NCBI GenBank assembly: GCA_033344915.1
Contig: JAWPML010000001.1
Coordinates: 3,305,736 to 3,369,735 of the forward strand
Length of the DNA stretch: 64,000 nt
Direction: 5' to 3'
Origin: Acidimicrobiales bacterium
GTDB lineage: Bacteria; Actinomycetota; Acidimicrobiia; Acidimicrobiales; Aldehydirespiratoraceae
Shown: piece after piece, positions 1 to 9,107 of the stretch
Position numbering within the stretch: position 1 is the first letter of the stretch
Layout: the number at the start of each line of letters is the position of its first letter
The notes under the pieces: generated by a model
Told to the model about the DNA's origin: nothing
Seen by the model: the letters and a program-made list of their open reading frames with translations, nothing else
Databases searched by the model: none
Program-made: the position numbers and the translations under genes

Positions 1-98
1 CCGACCGAGACCGCGCCGATGCTCAGACCGAAGTGGTCGACGTGCAACGAGTGGTCGCCGCCGATGGCGTCCTGGGTGTCGGTGAAGGCCACGGCCAC
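1..98 (-). CDS. N-terminal part of an unrecognised protein (cut by window edge)
   Basis: The minus-strand frame that opens with GTG at 98 reads VAVAFTDTQDAIGGDHSL and stays open to the edge, with almost every third codon position G or C, as in the real genes around it. It starts 43 bases after the methyltransferase stop and probably belongs to the same transcript. No upstream ATG exists in this frame, so GTG at 98 is the first usable start. Only about 32 residues are visible and I do not recognise the family. Confidence 0.4.
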   Translation of the reverse strand, partial: MAVAFTDTQDAIGGDHSLHVDHFGLSIGAVSV

Positions 99-141
99 CC
101 AGGAAACCGCACGGCGGGCACCCCGACCTGAGGCGGTCGAC

Positions 142-1194
142 TCATTTGCCGGTCGAGTCGATCCACTCGAGGACCTCGAATCCACCCATGCCAGCCGGAT
201 CCGTGAGCGCCTCCGCCTCGCGGACACGGCTGCGGGCCTTCAGCGCGGCGAGGTCGCCGACCGCCGCGGACGCCTCCCAGATGCGCCGACCCTCGTCAAC
301 GAGGGTGTCGATGCCATGCACCGCCAGCCAGGCCGCCTGCGTGCGCCGGTCGGTGGGCGCGGGCAGCTGGTCGAACGCCACGTCGGCCGTGATGTCGCAC
401 GTTCCGGGGTCGGCGAGCCAGTCGGAACCCCCCTCGTGGCCGTGGTGGGTCCGTAGCCAGCCGTCGCCGCGGGCGGCGAGCTCGACGGTGTCGGCCCCGT
501 AGTCGAGTACGACGACGCGACCGGCCCGGGCGGCCGACCGCTCGACCCAGCGCCGGGCTTCGGTCTGGACCGGGATCCGCCCACCGACCGGCACCGCCGC
601 CGCGACCGCGAGCGCCTCGACACCGTCGAGGATTTCGCCGAGCCGTTCGGTGAACCGCCCGGACGCATCCCGCGCGCCGATGCGGACCGAGCGCCACCCG
701 GTGGAGGTGCGCTCGGCGATGTCGAACGCGAGGTTGTCGAGCAGTTCGTTGGCGAGGATCACATCGACCGGGTCCGTCACGTTCCCGGGCGCGACCGAGG
801 CGAGCTGGGGATGCTCCGGGTGCAACGCCCGTTGGGCGACGGCGCGCTCGACGGCGACCCACCGCAGCGCGCCGGAGGCCAGCACCTCCGGTGCCGCCGC
901 CACGACGGCGCGGGCGAGCGTGCCGGGTCCGGCCCCCCACTCCTCCACCACGAACGACGGCGGACGACCGGCGGCGGCCCACCAGGCGTCGATGGCGCGG
1001 GCCACCACCGCGCCGAACAGTGGTCCGACCTCGGGGGCCGTCAGGAAGTCGCCACGCCGACCGGCCCGGCCCCCCGTTGCGTAGAAGCCGGCGTCCTCGT
1101 CGTACAGCGCCGCTTCCACGAACGCGGCGACGGGCATCGGCCCCGACCTGGCAATCTCACGATCGAGCCGGTCGGCGAGCGACTCGGCCGGCAT
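142..1194 (-). CDS. midA: MidA/NDUFAF7-family SAM-dependent protein arginine methyltransferase
   Basis: About 350 residues of the COG1565/DUF185 family. The typical opening (DRLDREIARSGPMPVAAF, then ALYDEDAGFYA) is followed by GRRGDFLTAPEVGPLFG and the SAM-binding EEWGAGPGTLARAV. Later segments VILANELLDNLAF and VVLDYGADTVEL also fit. The mitochondrial member, NDUFAF7, dimethylates an arginine of the NuoD homologue NDUFS2 during complex I assembly. The ATG at 1194, 7 bases after the nuoN stop, fits the family N-terminus better than the GTG at 1239 inside nuoN. Its place at the end of the 11-subunit nuo operon suggests that this NuoD is the substrate; that is inference. The family assignment is firm. 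Confidence 0.88.
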   Translation of the reverse strand: MPAESLADRLDREIARSGPMPVAAFVEAALYDEDAGFYATGGRAGRRGDFLTAPEVGPLFGAVVARAIDAWWAAAGRPPSFVVEEWGAGPGTLARAVVAAAPEVLASGALRWVAVERAVAQRALHPEHPQLASVAPGNVTDPVDVILANELLDNLAFDIAERTSTGWRSVRIGARDASGRFTERLGEILDGVEALAVAAAVPVGGRIPVQTEARRWVERSAARAGRVVVLDYGADTVELAARGDGWLRTHHGHEGGSDWLADPGTCDITADVAFDQLPAPTDRRTQAAWLAVHGIDTLVDEGRRIWEASAAVGDLAALKARSRVREAEALTDPAGMGGFEVLEWIDSTGK

Positions 1195-1201
1195 GGGCGG
1201 A

Positions 1202-2695
1202 TCAGCCGCCGGCGACGAGGCTGACGTCGGTGAAGTCACCGACGACGAAGCCGAGACCGAAGGCGATCGTCACGATCGCGGTGATACCGATCGCGGCGAC
1301 CAACGAGACCGGCACGTCGACCCTGCTCAGATCATCGTCCGGCGCCTCTTCGCCCCACATGGCGAGTCCGATGCGGGCGTAGTAGTAGAGGGCGATCACG
1401 GAGTTGACGGCGACGACGACGCCGAGCACGACACCGGAGGTGTTGTTGGCATCGATGAGCGCCTCGATCACACGGAACTTGGCGAACCAGCCACCGAGCG
1501 GCGGGATCCCGGCGAGGGAGAAGAGGAAGATCGTCATGGCCACGGTGAGACCGGGCGCGTAGTTGAACAGACCCCGGTAGTCGCTGATCTCGGCGGAGCG
1601 CGTCTTGCGGGCGACCGCCATGACGACCGCGAAGGCGCCGAGGTTCATCGCCGCGTAGATCACGAGATAGGTGACCACGGCGCCGAGCGCCGTCTCGGGC
1701 ACATCGCCGTAGACGGCGAGCGGCGCGAGCATGTACCCGGCCTGGGCGACGCCCGAGTAGGCGAGCATGCGGACGATGTTGGTCTGGCGGAGGGCGACGA
1801 GGTTTCCGACGGTCATCGAGGCCGCGGCGAGCACCCACATCAGCGGTTCGACGACGTCATCGCGCCCGAGCAGACCGACGAACACGATGTTCATCAACGC
1901 CACGAAGCCGGCCGCCTTGGACGCGACCGAGAGGAACGCGGTGATGGGGGTCGGCGCGCCCTCGTAGGTGTCGGGCGCCCAGGTGTGGAACGGGAAGGCC
2001 GACACCTTGAAGGCGAAGCCGACCGTCACGAACACGATGCCGAGCACCACGACCGACGACGGGTCACCGGCGGCCGACAACGCGACATTGATGTCGGCGA
2101 GCAGGGTCGAGCCCGACGAGCCGTAGAGCAGTGACATGCCGTAGAGCATCACGGCGGAGGCGAAGACACCCATGAGGTAGTACTTCATGCCGGCTTCGTT
2201 GCTCTTGAGATCCCGCTTGCGCCACGTGGCGAGCATGTAGGCGGGAATCGACAGCAGCTCGAGGGCGACGAAGATCGTGATCAGGTCGCGCGCCGATGCC
2301 ATGAGCACCATGCCGAGGATCGAGCTCAGCAGGAGCCCGTAGTACTCGTTCTCCCAGTAGTCGCCCTCGGCGATGTAGTTCGTGGAGAGCAGCACGACCA
2401 CATAGCCGGCCAGCACGAACATGGCCTTCATGATGAGGCTGTAGTTGTCGACGACGAAGGCGCCGCCGAACATCGTGCGATCGGCGCCGTCGACGGCGAG
2501 TGTGATGATCGGGATCATCGTCGCCAGCAGGGCCAGCGAGGCGAGAACCGACGCGGCCTTGCGCCCCCGCTCCAGCCAGCCGATGTCCATCATGGTCAGC
2601 AGGGCGCCGAACGCGAGCAGGGTGAGTTCGGGCGCGGCCGCATGCCAGTCGATCGGCGGGCGGACGAAGTCCGAGGCGGCGAGAAGGGCAGACAT
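1202..2695 (-). CDS. nuoN: NADH-quinone oxidoreductase subunit N, 11-subunit complex I
   Basis: 497 residues, an antiporter-like proton-pumping membrane subunit with about 14 hydrophobic helices. The ALELLSIPAYMLA segment near residue 150 carries the glutamate expected in helix 5. The proton-channel core follows, with FKVSAFPFHTWAPDTYEGAPTP typical of NuoN. The start codon shares one base with the nuoM stop (TGATG), which implies translational coupling. It is the last complex I gene of this operon. Length and helix pattern are normal. Confidence 0.95.
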   Translation of the reverse strand: MSALLAASDFVRPPIDWHAAAPELTLLAFGALLTMMDIGWLERGRKAASVLASLALLATMIPIITLAVDGADRTMFGGAFVVDNYSLIMKAMFVLAGYVVVLLSTNYIAEGDYWENEYYGLLLSSILGMVLMASARDLITIFVALELLSIPAYMLATWRKRDLKSNEAGMKYYLMGVFASAVMLYGMSLLYGSSGSTLLADINVALSAAGDPSSVVVLGIVFVTVGFAFKVSAFPFHTWAPDTYEGAPTPITAFLSVASKAAGFVALMNIVFVGLLGRDDVVEPLMWVLAAASMTVGNLVALRQTNIVRMLAYSGVAQAGYMLAPLAVYGDVPETALGAVVTYLVIYAAMNLGAFAVVMAVARKTRSAEISDYRGLFNYAPGLTVAMTIFLFSLAGIPPLGGWFAKFRVIEALIDANNTSGVVLGVVVAVNSVIALYYYARIGLAMWGEEAPDDDLSRVDVPVSLVAAIGITAIVTIAFGLGFVVGDFTDVSLVAGG

Positions 2696-4266
2696 CAGCC
2701 GCCCACGACCTCACATCCGGTCTGGATGCAGTTGTTGAGGGACTCGACGACCGCCGGGTCGGTGATCTCGAAGATCAGGCCGGGAGCGACGCCGAAGAGC
2801 AGGATGAGGACCAGGAACGGCGTCCACGCGATCCACTCGATGGTGGACACGTCGGTGATCTCGGGATCGTCGGCGAACTCCTCCGACGGCTCGCCCATGG
2901 CGGTGCGCTGGAGCAGCCACAGGAGGTAGCCGGCGGCGAGCACGGTGCCGATGGCCGCGACGACCATGTAGCCGCGGAAGGTCTCCTCGGGGATGCCGGC
3001 GGCCGGGTTGTAGGCCGAGAGGATCGCCGGGAACTCGCCCCAGAAGCCGGCCAGGCCGGGCAGGCCGAGGGAGGCCATGGCGCAGAAGCCGAGGATCCAC
3101 CCGAGCTTGGGTGCCTGCACGAGCATGCCGCCGAGGCGGTTGATCTCGAGGGTGTGGTAGCGCTCCTTCACCGACCCGGCGATGAAGAAGAGCATGCCGG
3201 TGATGAGACCGTGGGCGACCATGCCGAAGATGGCCGCGTTGATGCCGAAGTCGGTCAGGGTGGCGATGCCGAGCATCACGAAGCCCATGTGGGCCACCGA
3301 CGAGAAGGCGATCAGGCGCTTCATGTCGGTCTGGGCCAGACAGCCGAGGGCGCCGTAGATGATGCCGATGACGGCGAGGAGACCGATCCAGGGAGCCCAC
3401 GCCTCGGCGGCTTCGGGGAGCATCGGGATGGCGATGCGGATGAAGCCGTAGGTACCGAGCTTCAGCAGCACGGCGGCCAGGATGACCGAGCCCTGGGTTG
3501 GCGCCTGGGTATGGGCGTCCGGCAGCCAGGTGTGGAACGGGAACATCGGCACCTTCACGCCGAAGCCGATGAACATGCCGCCGAAGATGATCAGCTGCGT
3601 CGACCGGACGATCCCGTCACCGGCGCTCTCCGACAGCACCAGCATGTTGAACGTGTGCTCGCCCGTCGCCGGGTCGGTGGTCAGGAAGAACAGCGCCAGG
3701 AACGACAGCAGCATGAGCGCCGAACCGAAGAGCGTGTAGAGGAAGAACTTCAGCGAGGCGTAGCGGCGATCCTCGCCGCCCCAGACCGCGATCATGAAGA
3801 ACATCGGGAGCAGGACGACCTCGAAGAAGACGAAGAACAGGATCAGGTCCTGCGCCACGAAGGTGCCGATCATGCCCGTCTCGAGGATGAGCATGAGCAT
3901 CAGGAACGCCTTGGCGTTGCCCGGCTTCGGGATGTGGTCCCACGAGTAGATGAACACCAGCGGCATCACCAGCACGGTGAGACCGACGAGCGGGAGCGAC
4001 ATGCCGTCGACGCCCATCGTGTAGCCGGCGCCGATGACCTCGATCCAGTCCCAGTCGACGAACTGCTGGAGCGCGCCGGCGTTGTCGTAGTCGAACTCCA
4101 CGAACAAGAAGACGCCGAGGCCCAGCGTGACGAGTGACGTCAGCAACGCCAGACGCTTGTGGAGCTCCTCCTCATCCTGCGGGAACAACGCCATGACGAG
4201 CGCACCGGCGAGCGGCGCGAACACGAGGGCGGTGAGGAGCCAGTCGAGATCAGCGATGGTTTCCAT
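2695..4266 (-). CDS. nuoM: NADH-quinone oxidoreductase subunit M, 11-subunit complex I
   Basis: 523 residues, the antiporter-like subunit between NuoN and NuoL in the membrane arm. The motif FFEVVLLPMFFMIAVWGG carries the conserved helix-5 glutamate. VPMFPFHTWLPDAHTQAPT and the LIAFSSVAHMGFVMLGI segment are diagnostic of NuoM. The start METIADLDWL lies 27 bases after the nuoL stop. The C-terminal tail, after a WLLQR motif, ends in a short segment with two cysteines (NNCIQTGCEVVGG), a small oddity. Its family role is proton translocation driven by quinone reduction. Confidence 0.95.
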   Translation of the reverse strand: METIADLDWLLTALVFAPLAGALVMALFPQDEEELHKRLALLTSLVTLGLGVFLFVEFDYDNAGALQQFVDWDWIEVIGAGYTMGVDGMSLPLVGLTVLVMPLVFIYSWDHIPKPGNAKAFLMLMLILETGMIGTFVAQDLILFFVFFEVVLLPMFFMIAVWGGEDRRYASLKFFLYTLFGSALMLLSFLALFFLTTDPATGEHTFNMLVLSESAGDGIVRSTQLIIFGGMFIGFGVKVPMFPFHTWLPDAHTQAPTQGSVILAAVLLKLGTYGFIRIAIPMLPEAAEAWAPWIGLLAVIGIIYGALGCLAQTDMKRLIAFSSVAHMGFVMLGIATLTDFGINAAIFGMVAHGLITGMLFFIAGSVKERYHTLEINRLGGMLVQAPKLGWILGFCAMASLGLPGLAGFWGEFPAILSAYNPAAGIPEETFRGYMVVAAIGTVLAAGYLLWLLQRTAMGEPSEEFADDPEITDVSTIEWIAWTPFLVLILLFGVAPGLIFEITDPAVVESLNNCIQTGCEVVGG

Positions 4267-4293
4267 GAGACATGTTTCCTAGAGAGGAGATAC

Positions 4294-6690
4294 CTAGAGG
4301 GCGAGGATGACGATGAAGGCGCCGGCGAGGATGGCCGCGCCGGCGAAGAGGATGGCGGCGTAGTTCTGGACCTTGCCGGAGTTGATGCGGCGGAGTTCTT
4401 GACCGGTGACGTCGGAGACCCGGCCCGAGCCGTTGATGAAGCCGTCGATGAGGCCCTGGTCGATCTTGTCGTAGACCTGGCGTCCGGTGCGCACCGCGGT
4501 CTCGCCGGCGGTGTTGACCACGCCGTCGATGAGGTGGGTGTTGGTCCAGTTCGCCGCCCGGGCGATCGGACCCTTCGTGGCCCCGGCGATGATGCCGGTG
4601 TAGAGGTGGTCGAGGTAGTACTTCTCGACGAGCACCCGGTGGCCGGCCCGGGCCCACTTGTTCGTGGTGACGAGACCGTTCGGCAACTCGGTGAGCTTCT
4701 GGCCGGTGGACTTCGCGAGGCCGTCGACCTTCACGAAGTAGTACCAGAAGGCCAGGCCGGCCCCGGCGAAGGCGATGAGGCTGGAGATGATCGCGAGCGA
4801 CCAGCTCGGCGTGCCGTGGCCCACGGCCGGGAAGTAGGACGCCCCGGCCGGCTCCACGAAGTGCAGGAAGCGCTCCTGCCAGGACTCGGGCACCAGTTGG
4901 AAGCCGGGCGGGAAGTTGACGAATCCGATGACGATCGAGAAGCCCGAGAGGATGTAGAGCGGGTAGAGGATGCGGGGACCCGATTCGTGCGGGTCGCCGT
5001 GGCCGTGGGTGTCGCCGCGGAACTCGCCGTGGAAGGTGAGGTAGATGCAGCGGGTCATGTAGGCCGCCGTCAGCGCGGCGCCGATCATGCCCATGGTCAG
5101 GTGGAACGTGTAGCTCCCCGGCCCACCCGTGCCGCCGAAGATGCCCCAGCCGCCGGTGCCGACGAGGATCTCGTCCTTCGACCAGAAGCCGGCGAGCGGG
5201 AACACGCCGGCGAGCGCGACGGAGCCGATGATGAACGTCTTGTAGGTCTGCGGCATGAACTTGCGCATACCGCCCATGTCCTTCTTCATGTCGAAGCTGT
5301 GGACCGCGTGGGCGACCGAGCCCGAGCCGAGGAACAGGTTCGCCTTGAAGAACGCGTGGGTGAACAGGTGGAAGACGGCGGCGGTCCAGGCACCGACGCC
5401 GAGCGCCATCGCCATGTAGCCGAGCTGTGAGACCGTCGAGTAGGCCAGCACCTTCTTGATGTCCGTCTGGACGAAGGCGAGGAGGCCGGCGCCGACGAGG
5501 GTGACCGCACCGACCGTGGCGAGCAGATTGATGCTCGAACCCGGGATCTGCATGCCTTCCCAGAAGACCGGGTAGAGCCGGGCGACCATGAAGATGCCGG
5601 CGACGACCATGGTCGCGGCGTGGATGAGCGCGGAGACCGGGGTGGGGCCGGCCATGGCGTCGGGCAGCCAGGTGTGGAGGATGAACTGACCCGACTTCGA
5701 CATGACCGCGGCCATCAGTGCGGCCGCGGCGACGACGAGCGCCGTGTGGCTCACGCCGCCCTGGTTGATCGTGTTGGTGATCGAGAGCGTGTCGAACGTC
5801 TGACCGCCACCGGCCGCGAAGAACAGCGTGATCATGCCGACGAGCAGGCCGACGTCGCCCACGCGGTTGGTGAGGAACGCCTTCAGCGCGGCGTCGCTGT
5901 TCGGCTTCTCCTCCCACCAGTGGCCGATCAGCGCGAACGAACACACGCCCACGAGCTCCCAGCCCACGATCATCTGGAGGATGTTGTCGCTGAGGACGAA
6001 GAACAGCATCGACGCCGTGAACAGCGACAGGAAGGCGAAGAAGTGGGTGTAGCGCCGGTCGCCGCTGACGTAGTCGGTCGAGTAGACGTGGACCAGGAGC
6101 GAGATCAGGGTGACGACGAAGAGCATCATCACGGACAGGCCGTCGACGAGGGTTCCGGCGCTGAACTCGATACCGCCGGACTGCAACCACTGGGTGGAGT
6201 TCTGGACGGCGACGTAGGCGTGGCCCTCCTCGCCGTGACCGTCGCCCTCGGCTTCCACGGCAAGGGCGACCGCGTCGGCGGAGGTCGAGCCGTCGTCGGT
6301 GACCACACCGATGGCGTGCTCGTCGTCGCCCTCGTCCTCGTGACCCTCGTCCTCGTGGCCCTCGTCTTCGGCGTGATCGTCGTGCGCCGGCTCGATGCCG
6401 GTCGCCGGCGACTCGGCGAGCGGGCCGTCGAAGTTGTCGCGATGGTCGAGCCAGGCCGCACCGGTGATGAGCGCCAACACGAAGGCGAGCCCCACCGCGG
6501 CGATGCCGAACTCGGCGCCCTTCTTGGGCATCCGCTTGCCGAAGAACAGTATGAGCAGGAACGAGATCGCCGGCAGCAGCGGGATGATGAAGGCGTTCTC
6601 GAGGAACCAGTTGGCCTCGCGCGTGACCGACGAGACCTCGGACGGTCCCTCGGTGAACACGGGCAGGGCGGCAGCGAGCAGTGCGTTCAT
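4294..6690 (-). CDS. nuoL: NADH-quinone oxidoreductase subunit L, 11-subunit complex I, with acidic/His-rich insert
   Basis: 798 residues, against about 610-660 for usual NuoL. The core is canonical: VGWELVGVCSF with the key glutamate, LTNRVGDVG, ILHTWLPDAMAGPTPVSALIHAATMV and VLAYSTVSQLGYM. A long amphipathic C-terminal region is followed by a last helix. Most of the extra length lies at residues 82-170, between an early helix and the start of the antiporter domain. This segment is rich in Asp, Glu and His, contains two copies of HEDEG in a row, and should form an extracytoplasmic loop. The nuoK stop lies 4 bases upstream of the start. Confidence 0.93.
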   Translation of the reverse strand: MNALLAAALPVFTEGPSEVSSVTREANWFLENAFIIPLLPAISFLLILFFGKRMPKKGAEFGIAAVGLAFVLALITGAAWLDHRDNFDGPLAESPATGIEPAHDDHAEDEGHEDEGHEDEGDDEHAIGVVTDDGSTSADAVALAVEAEGDGHGEEGHAYVAVQNSTQWLQSGGIEFSAGTLVDGLSVMMLFVVTLISLLVHVYSTDYVSGDRRYTHFFAFLSLFTASMLFFVLSDNILQMIVGWELVGVCSFALIGHWWEEKPNSDAALKAFLTNRVGDVGLLVGMITLFFAAGGGQTFDTLSITNTINQGGVSHTALVVAAAALMAAVMSKSGQFILHTWLPDAMAGPTPVSALIHAATMVVAGIFMVARLYPVFWEGMQIPGSSINLLATVGAVTLVGAGLLAFVQTDIKKVLAYSTVSQLGYMAMALGVGAWTAAVFHLFTHAFFKANLFLGSGSVAHAVHSFDMKKDMGGMRKFMPQTYKTFIIGSVALAGVFPLAGFWSKDEILVGTGGWGIFGGTGGPGSYTFHLTMGMIGAALTAAYMTRCIYLTFHGEFRGDTHGHGDPHESGPRILYPLYILSGFSIVIGFVNFPPGFQLVPESWQERFLHFVEPAGASYFPAVGHGTPSWSLAIISSLIAFAGAGLAFWYYFVKVDGLAKSTGQKLTELPNGLVTTNKWARAGHRVLVEKYYLDHLYTGIIAGATKGPIARAANWTNTHLIDGVVNTAGETAVRTGRQVYDKIDQGLIDGFINGSGRVSDVTGQELRRINSGKVQNYAAILFAGAAILAGAFIVILAL

Positions 6691-6694
6691 GCTG

Positions 6695-6994
6695 TCAGCC
6701 CTTCATGAGATCGGCCTCGGAGAGGTCGATGCTTCGGCGGTTGCGGTACATGAGCAGGACGATGGCGAGGCCGACCCCCACCTCGGCGGCGGCCACGGCG
6801 ATCGTGAAGAGGGCGAACACCTCGCCCCCGACGTCGTCGGTGAGCGCACCGAAGGCGACGAGGTTGATGTTCACGGCGTTGAGGATGAGTTCGACGGACA
6901 TCAGCACGAGCATGCCGTTCTTGCGGACGAGCACGCCGTAGACGCCGATGCAGAAGAGGGCGGCGGCGAGGAGGAGGAACTGGTTCAGCAGCAT
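6695..6994 (-). CDS. nuoK: NADH-quinone oxidoreductase subunit K, 11-subunit complex I
   Basis: 99 residues, three transmembrane helices, normal length. The two membrane glutamates of the proton path are visible in SVELILNAVNIN (helix 2) and AAAEVGVGLAI (helix 3). The gene lies 10 bases after nuoJ and 4 bases before nuoL, the usual JKL order. Related to the MrpC subunit of cation antiporters. Confidence 0.95.
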   Translation of the reverse strand: MLLNQFLLLAAALFCIGVYGVLVRKNGMLVLMSVELILNAVNINLVAFGALTDDVGGEVFALFTIAVAAAEVGVGLAIVLLMYRNRRSIDLSEADLMKG

Positions 6995-7004
6995 GGGAGG
7001 CCCC

Positions 7005-7538
7005 TCAGTCCTTTCTCGCCACGACGATCGCGCCGATCAGCGCCGCGAGGAGCAGCACCGAGACGGCTTCGAACGGGATGATGTACTGGGAGAAGATCGA
7101 GTCGCTGACCTCGGCGACGCCCTGGGGTGCGTCGATGACCAGTTCGTCGTCGCCGTAGGTGTCGACGAGAGCGACCGCCATGACGACGGCGAGCAGCACG
7201 CCCACGAGCGCGGCCATCGTCCGCTTCTCCTGGGCGACCGATTCGTCGTCACCCATGGACGCCCGCGTGAGCATCACACCGAAGAGGAACAACACGACCA
7301 CCGCACCGATGTAGACCAGCACCTGGGTGACGGCGACGAACTCGGAGCCGAGGAAGATGAACTGGGTGGCGACGCCGGCGAGCACGACCACGAGCCACAG
7401 GGCGGCGTGGACGACGTTCTTCGTGGTGACGACGCGCAGCGCGGCGACGATCATCACCGCCGCGATGACGCCCCAGAAGGAGTTGACGACCCACTTCTCG
7501 GTGTCGGTGAACTCCGCAGCAAGAAGGCTCCCGATCAT
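7005..7538 (-). CDS. nuoJ: NADH-quinone oxidoreductase subunit J, 11-subunit complex I
   Basis: 177 residues with five predicted helices. The [18 protein letters not shown] segment is the helix-3 region that carries the pi-bulge in known structures. The true start is the ATG at 7538, whose A is shared with the nuoI stop (ATGA overlap). A longer open frame upstream is only a shadow of nuoI. The loop [22 protein letters not shown] before the last helix is acidic. Neighbours and order are canonical. Confidence 0.93.
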   Translation of the reverse strand: MIGSLLAAEFTDTEKWVVNSFWGVIAAVMIVAALRVVTTKNVVHAALWLVVVLAGVATQFIFLGSEFVAVTQVLVYIGAVVVLFLFGVMLTRASMGDDESVAQEKRTMAALVGVLLAVVMAVALVDTYGDDELVIDAPQGVAEVSDSIFSQYIIPFEAVSVLLLAALIGAIVVARKD

Positions 7539-8074
7539 GTGGGGGGTACCTTCAGCTTCTTCTGTTCGGACCCGGCCTCGTAGTCCTCGAATTCGGGCAC
7601 CGTCTCCATCCACTCCGACAGACGGGACTTGTCGTGGAGCAGATCGGCGATCCGGGGCTCGGAGTACTCGAACTCCGGGCTCCAGAACAGGGCTTCGAAC
7701 GGGCAGACCTCGACACAGATGCCGCAGTACATGCACAGCGCGAAGTCGATGTCGAAGCGGTCGAGCTTGTTGCGCTGACGGGGCTTGCCGCCGGCACGAC
7801 GGGGCGGCGCCTTCTCCTTGTGCCCCTCGATGTAGATGCACCAGTCCGGGCACTCACGCGCGCACAGCATGCACGAGGTGCAGTTCTCCTCGTGGAGCGC
7901 GATGACACCGCGGGCCCGGGTGGGCGGCGCTTCCTTCTCGTGGGGGTACTGCACCGTGGCCGCACCCTTGACCGGGTTCGGGATCGGCTTCTTGATGCCG
8001 TCGGGGAAGATCGTCCGCAGCATGGTGCCGCCGGTGACGCCGAGGCCCTTGATGAGTCCTGGTACCAAGCCCAT
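7535..8074 (-). CDS. nuoI: NADH-quinone oxidoreductase subunit I, 2x[4Fe-4S], 11-subunit complex I
   Basis: 179 residues, the ferredoxin-like subunit carrying clusters N6a and N6b. The motifs [12 protein letters not shown] and [12 protein letters not shown] give all eight cysteine ligands. A basic segment ([15 protein letters not shown]) separates them. In an enzyme without NuoEFG this is the most likely entry point for electrons from a soluble donor such as ferredoxin. That is inference from 11-subunit relatives. The C-terminal tail beyond the second cluster is about 55 residues long and charged. Confidence 0.94.
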   Translation of the reverse strand: MGLVPGLIKGLGVTGGTMLRTIFPDGIKKPIPNPVKGAATVQYPHEKEAPPTRARGVIALHEENCTSCMLCARECPDWCIYIEGHKEKAPPRRAGGKPRQRNKLDRFDIDFALCMYCGICVEVCPFEALFWSPEFEYSEPRIADLLHDKSRLSEWMETVPEFEDYEAGSEQKKLKVPPT

Positions 8075-8078
8075 GTGA

Positions 8079-9107
8079 TCAGATCCAGACCTTGAAGATC
8101 GCCGTGACGACGATGTTGAGCAGCGCGAGGGGGATGAGGAACTTCCAGGCGATCCGCTGGAGCTGGTCCTCGCGGAAACGAGGGAAGGTGAAGCGCACCC
8201 AGAACACGACGAATGTGAGGCCGATGACCTTCACGAACATCACGAGCGGGCCGAGGACGTTCATGATGTTGTCGTCCGGGTCGATGCCCGGGACGTACCA
8301 ACCGCCGAGGAAGAGCACGGCCGCGATCGCCGAGAAAACGCCGGCCGTCGCGAACTCGGCGATGAAGAAGAGCAGGAAGCGCATGCCCGAGTACTCGGTC
8401 ATGTAGCCCGACACGAGCTCCGATTCGGCGATCGGCATGTCGAAGGGCGTCTGGGTGAGCTCGGCCTGCATCGCCGTGAGGAACAAGAAGAAGGCGACGA
8501 ACTGGGTGAGGATGTAGGGGTTGCCGAGGCCGTCCCAGCCGAAGATCTCGCCGTTGGCCTGCTGGTAAACGATGCCCTGGAGGTTCATGGTGCCGGCCTG
8601 GATGACCACGCCGACGACGGCGAGGATCAGCGGCAGCTCGTAGGCGATCAGCTGACCGGTGGCGCGCAGGCCGCCGAGCAGGGAGTACTTGTTGGCCGAG
8701 CCCCAACCGGCCATGAGGATGCCGATGACCGAGACGGACGAGACGGCCATCGCCAGATAGATGCCGAGGTCGTTCTGGATGAACCAGGCGTCCGGGCCGC
8801 CCGGCAGGACGACCACGAGCAGGAAGGTCGAGGCGAGCACCACGAAGGGCGCGGCGGCGAAGACGACCTTGTCGGCCTTGCGGGGAACGATGTCCTCCTT
8901 CTGGAGGTGCTTGCCGACCTCGGCGAGCAGCTGCAGCGAGCCGAACGGGCCGGCTTCCATCGGACCGAGCCGGCTCTGCATGAACGAGACGAGCTTGAAG
9001 AGATGGAGCATCACGAGCGTGCCCGCGACGAGGATGACCGCGACGAGCCCGGCACCGACGCGGATACTGGTCTGCTGCCAGTAGGACAGTTCTGCGAGCA
9101 GGCTCAC
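8079..9107 (-). CDS. nuoH: NADH-quinone oxidoreductase subunit H, 11-subunit complex I
   Basis: 342 residues, the membrane subunit that forms most of the quinone tunnel. Recognisable segments are [33 protein letters not shown] with its acidic cluster, and [14 protein letters not shown]. The start is GTG at 9107, overlapping the nuoD stop by 4 bases (GTGA). An ATG further upstream lies inside nuoD and would add an unnatural Arg/His-rich leader. Confidence 0.93.
   Translation of the reverse strand: MSLLAELSYWQQTSIRVGAGLVAVILVAGTLVMLHLFKLVSFMQSRLGPMEAGPFGSLQLLAEVGKHLQKEDIVPRKADKVVFAAAPFVVLASTFLLVVVLPGGPDAWFIQNDLGIYLAMAVSSVSVIGILMAGWGSANKYSLLGGLRATGQLIAYELPLILAVVGVVIQAGTMNLQGIVYQQANGEIFGWDGLGNPYILTQFVAFFLFLTAMQAELTQTPFDMPIAESELVSGYMTEYSGMRFLLFFIAEFATAGVFSAIAAVLFLGGWYVPGIDPDDNIMNVLGPLVMFVKVIGLTFVVFWVRFTFPRFREDQLQRIAWKFLIPLALLNIVVTAIFKVWI

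Noticed and set aside
4250-6190. Arg/His/Pro-rich frame of 646 codons on the minus strand inside nuoL
   Set aside because: A shifted-frame shadow of nuoL; the in-frame NuoL protein explains the region.
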